This document shows, in pieces, positions 31,939-34,571 of a stretch of 34,571 bases of DNA. This stretch comes from Planctomycetota bacterium. Its GTDB lineage: Bacteria > Planctomycetota > Planctomycetia > Pirellulales > Pirellulaceae. The translations under genes were made by a program, and so were the position numbers. The stretch spans positions 1 to 34,571 of the forward strand of contig JAPLNJ010001226.1 in the NCBI GenBank assembly GCA_026692885.1, read 5' to 3'. Below the pieces are notes generated by a model. That model searched no databases. It was given only the letters and a program-made list of their open reading frames with translations, and was not told the DNA's origin. Within the stretch, counting starts at the first letter, position 1; the number at the start of each line of letters is the position of its first letter.

Positions 31939-34571
31939 TTAGCGCGATTGCTGGGCGACTCGCAAGAGGGCTTTGCGCACGGAGACTTCGGGATAGTCGG
32001 AAGCCAACTTACGAGCGGCCTCGACGTGGGCCGGGTCAGGCAGGCGAGCCAGCGCTTCGGCGGCCGCAAAGCGGGTGTCGGTGGCGTTGGTCAGGTCGCC
32101 GATTACGGCCAGTAGGGTCGAGCCGACGCGGCGGTCGCCGATCTGGCCCAGGGCCCAGGCCGCCGCGGCTCGATAGCACGGCGTGAAGTCCTTTTGCAGG
32201 AACATCGCGCTGGGCGAGGTCGGATCGGGATGGCCCAGCGAGCCCTCCGGCGGACATTGTTCGAGCGTCGCCACCAAGGCATCCACCGACCGCGGATCGG
32301 CCAGGTTGCCGAGCGTGCGGGCGAGGAAGAAGCAGGCCCAATGCCGAATGGGCAGCTTGTGCGGCAAAGCACGGGCGCCTTCCCGGTCGAGGTCCACTAC
32401 CGGCCGGACCCGATAACGCTCCAGGGCGGCGCGGATGCGCGGCTCGTAACTCCGGTCGCGGCAAACCAGGGAGAGGATCTGCGCGGCGCGGTTCTCGGGA
32501 TCGGGCTTGCCGGCCCAGGCGGCGTAGGTGGTCGCGATAGCCTGCTCGATCGGGGCCTCGCGCTTAGCCTCCGCGTCGCCGAGGATGGCCAGGCAGGTTT
32601 CCACCACGACCGCCTCGGCGCCCTGACGCCGAATCACTCGGCCAACGATCGCCTCGCAGTCGTCGGTGCACAGTAGCAGGGCCCGGTCGGGATCTGTCGG
32701 CACGGACCGGATGAGGTGCGGTATGACGCTGGCAGCGCGAACCGAACCCAGGTGGTCCAACGCCTCGGGGATGAAGTAATGCACTGGTGAGGCATGGCAG
32801 GCGTACAGCGCCCCGTGGTCGCCGTACCAGCCGACGTAGAAGAAGTAGTCCTTCAGCCCGGCCAGAGCTTGGACCAGCGCGTCCTGGGCCTCGGCCGTGC
32901 CGATCTGGCCGATCGCCTGGACGGCCGCTTCGGCCAGAAACAGGTTGGCCGTCGCCGGATCGTTGTGACGGGCGACTGTTTCCGCCAGCATCGGCAGGGC
33001 CTTGACGTCTTTCAAGTAGCCGAGCGACCGCGTGGCGGCCTGCAGGGTCCGTGGATTGGCCGGCGAGCGCGAATTGAAGCGGGCCCCGTCGCCGTTATTC
33101 GTCTTGCGCCATTCCAGGTAAGGGTTGTTCTCCCGCTCCCGGGCTACGTAGGTCCGCAGGGCGTCGCGCGCGGCGTCCTGACCGATGTGCCCCAGGGCAA
33201 CCGCCGCGCGCCGGACGACGTCGCGATCGGCGTTCAGCAGGCGCTGGACCAGCTCCTGCTCGATCGACGGCCAGTTGGTCGCCGCAAACCAAGCCCGCCA
33301 CTTCGCGGCCTGAGCGGCCCGCTCGGCCGGCACAGCGAAGCCGTTGAACTCCTCGTTGTGTCCGGTCAAGTTCTCCAGGGCCACGACCGCCGCCTGGGCC
33401 GTGAGCGGATCCCCGCTCGTCAGCGTGGCCAGCAGCGGCGGCACCGATTCTCGCGTGCCGCAGACGCCCAGCGCCATTGCGGCCGCCACGCGAACCTCCC
33501 GGCTTTCGCCGTCCAACAGCCGCGCCAAGGCGGGTGCCGCTTCGGGAGCGCGGAACACCGACAGACGCTGGGCCGAGGAGATCTTCAAACCCTCGTCGTC
33601 CCCGTTCAGATGGGCGACCAGGGCAGCCACTTCGTCTATCCCACTGGCCAGCGGCTCGACGGTCAGGCTGTGGCGGTTGATTCCGGCCACCTCGCGATAG
33701 CGATCGAACTGCATTTCCATCTGGCCAGTCACCGCCGGATTGTTACCACGGAAGCGATGCGGCCGGCCCTGACCTACCATTCGCAACGGACGGACCGACA
33801 GGGCCAACGGCTGTCCCGTGCGGAACGGCGTTGCCTGCCGCGTCTGGTGGCAGCCGACGCAGCCTCGATTTTCGCCGGGTCGCACGAAAATCCACGACAT
33901 TTCGTTCAGTTCGGATCGGCCCTCGGCGTCCACGGCCTGGAACGCGATCGCCGTATCGGCGTGTACCTCGACCGAGAACGAGCCATCCGGAGCCCAGGGC
34001 ACGGAGCCTAACTCGGTGACCTCGCTGCCAGCATGTACGATGTAGGCATGCGACGAGCGGTTGGTCAGGCCCTTGCCTGCCAGGACACGGATCGCGCGCA
34101 CATGTTGCCAGCCGGCGGTCGTGTTCTGGGTGAAGCGGACGTTCTGGCAGAAGAGCACGCCGGTGGCCGACATGTCGTCCAGCTTGGATTCCTCGACCTT
34201 CGGCGGGATAACCGGCGGCTTGGCGCGAGCGCCAAGGTAGACCGGCGAGTGCACGGGCGCACCGGGCGATTCGTGGACTACGACGGCCCCCTCGTCTCGG
34301 CCTTGCGGATCGAAGGCGATGATCTTCTCGTAGACCACAGCCTGCCGGACCCGCTTCTGCTTGCCAACCACGTCTTCCAACTGGGCCACGTGGCCAACGG
34401 TCGCCAGCAGTCGGCCGTCGGGCAGGGCCGCCACGTCGCCGGCGGGCATCCCGAAGTGCCGTTGCACTCGGCTACCCGGCCTACCGACGGTGATGCCGGG
34501 ACCGGAGACGAACGCCACCTGCCCGTCGGGCATGGGCGCCGGGCTGCCGCAGTAGAACGCACGCAGGCGCC
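31939..34571 (-). CDS. HzsA-related heme protein fused to HEAT repeats (5' end off window)
   Basis: Open frame of 876 codons running off the right edge; the N-terminal propeller and signal peptide are outside. The visible start (RLRAFYCGSPAPMPDGQVAF) is the end of a PD40-like propeller. A middle domain with a single c-type heme motif CVGCH (about 237-241) follows, matching the same region of the HzsA-like protein at 5089-7557, down to the shared stretches FxVxxxTxxxFQAxDxxG and RPGEN/MPGEN just before the heme. From about residue 325 to the end the protein is a HEAT-repeat solenoid (for example SREVRVAAAMALGVCG and RDVVRRAAVALGHIG), where the other paralogue has a second heme. HEAT repeats bind proteins, so this may be a scaffolded cytochrome. 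The residue four after the heme His is Gln, not the Tyr reported for hydrazine synthase. Confidence 0.8.
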   Translation of the reverse strand, partial: RLRAFYCGSPAPMPDGQVAFVSGPGITVGRPGSRVQRHFGMPAGDVAALPDGRLLATVGHVAQLEDVVGKQKRVRQAVVYEKIIAFDPQGRDEGAVVVHESPGAPVHSPVYLGARAKPPVIPPKVEESKLDDMSATGVLFCQNVRFTQNTTAGWQHVRAIRVLAGKGLTNRSSHAYIVHAGSEVTELGSVPWAPDGSFSVEVHADTAIAFQAVDAEGRSELNEMSWIFVRPGENRGCVGCHQTRQATPFRTGQPLALSVRPLRMVGQGRPHRFRGNNPAVTGQMEMQFDRYREVAGINRHSLTVEPLASGIDEVAALVAHLNGDDEGLKISSAQRLSVFRAPEAAPALARLLDGESREVRVAAAMALGVCGTRESVPPLLATLTSGDPLTAQAAVVALENLTGHNEEFNGFAVPAERAAQAAKWRAWFAATNWPSIEQELVQRLLNADRDVVRRAAVALGHIGQDAARDALRTYVARERENNPYLEWRKTNNGDGARFNSRSPANPRTLQAATRSLGYLKDVKALPMLAETVARHNDPATANLFLAEAAVQAIGQIGTAEAQDALVQALAGLKDYFFYVGWYGDHGALYACHASPVHYFIPEALDHLGSVRAASVIPHLIRSVPTDPDRALLLCTDDCEAIVGRVIRRQGAEAVVVETCLAILGDAEAKREAPIEQAIATTYAAWAGKPDPENRAAQILSLVCRDRSYEPRIRAALERYRVRPVVDLDREGARALPHKLPIRHWACFFLARTLGNLADPRSVDALVATLEQCPPEGSLGHPDPTSPSAMFLQKDFTPCYRAAAAWALGQIGDRRVGSTLLAVIGDLTNATDTRFAAAEALARLPDPAHVEAARKLASDYPEVSVRKALLRVAQQSR

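Noticed and set aside
1..34571. tRNA, rRNA or riboswitch genes.
   Set aside because: No T-loop-like GGTTCGA segments with cloverleaf context, rRNA stretches or known riboswitch cores were recognised between genes. This was by eye, so a small RNA could be missed.

Overview
The window reads as a piece of a Planctomycetota genome, most likely Pirellulales-like; this is an inference from gene content and I did no phylogeny. The supporting signs are GC-rich DNA, genes mostly separate or in short runs, several Tat-exported Gfo/Idh/MocA oxidoreductases, proteins related to the hydrazine synthase alpha subunit with c-type heme motifs, a DUF1080 remnant, a GxxExxY remnant, a SYLF protein, a PQQ-type propeller, and many short palindromic repeats between genes. 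No rRNA, tRNA, CRISPR array, intact transposase or phage gene was seen.

Layout. 1-1221 (-): N-terminal part of a BamA-like outer-membrane assembly protein, running off the left edge. 1591-2715 (+): secreted SYLF protein. 2888-4654 (-): membrane protein with two FMN-binding domains and NosR-like CxxxCP motifs. 4660-5090: a cluster of repeats (long palindrome, terminator-like hairpin, a perfect 32-bp inverted repeat, a 37-bp direct repeat). 5089-7557 (-): HzsA-like di-heme protein, with a DUF1080 tail remnant behind its start. 7947-9521 (+): Tat-exported sugar-isomerase-like protein. 9842-11290 (-): secreted GH5-type glycosidase. 11491-11983: broken GxxExxY gene between short A-rich repeats. 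12100-13266 (+): DUF4432 aldose-epimerase-like protein. 13404-16109 (-): flotillin, NfeD and a 50-residue membrane protein, preceded by a PQQ-propeller protein (16121-17386) and an unknown protein (17492-18307). 18588-24089 (+): two large secreted beta-helix proteins. 24263-29272 (-): GH95 fucosidase followed by two Tat-exported Gfo/Idh/MocA proteins, probably one operon. 29484-30049 (+): toxin-antitoxin pair beside a truncated GIY-YIG-like gene. 30322-31773 (-): a third Tat-exported Gfo/Idh/MocA protein. 31939-34571 (-): a second HzsA-like protein fused to HEAT repeats, running off the right edge.

How the genes may work together. Much of the window makes enzymes that act outside the cytoplasm on carbohydrate: a fucosidase, a GH5-type hydrolase, beta-helix lyase or hydrolase proteins, an isomerase-like protein and three oxidoreductases. 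The Tat signals on the oxidoreductases and the isomerase mean they are probably exported already folded, with cofactor or metal bound. Together with exported heme proteins and a flavinylated membrane protein, this suggests that sugars are released, isomerised and oxidised in the periplasm, with electrons perhaps passed to membrane or heme carriers. That link is a hypothesis from gene content. A second theme is decay and repeats: at least three gene remnants and several palindromic repeat families lie between genes, and some repeats supply the stop codon of a gene.
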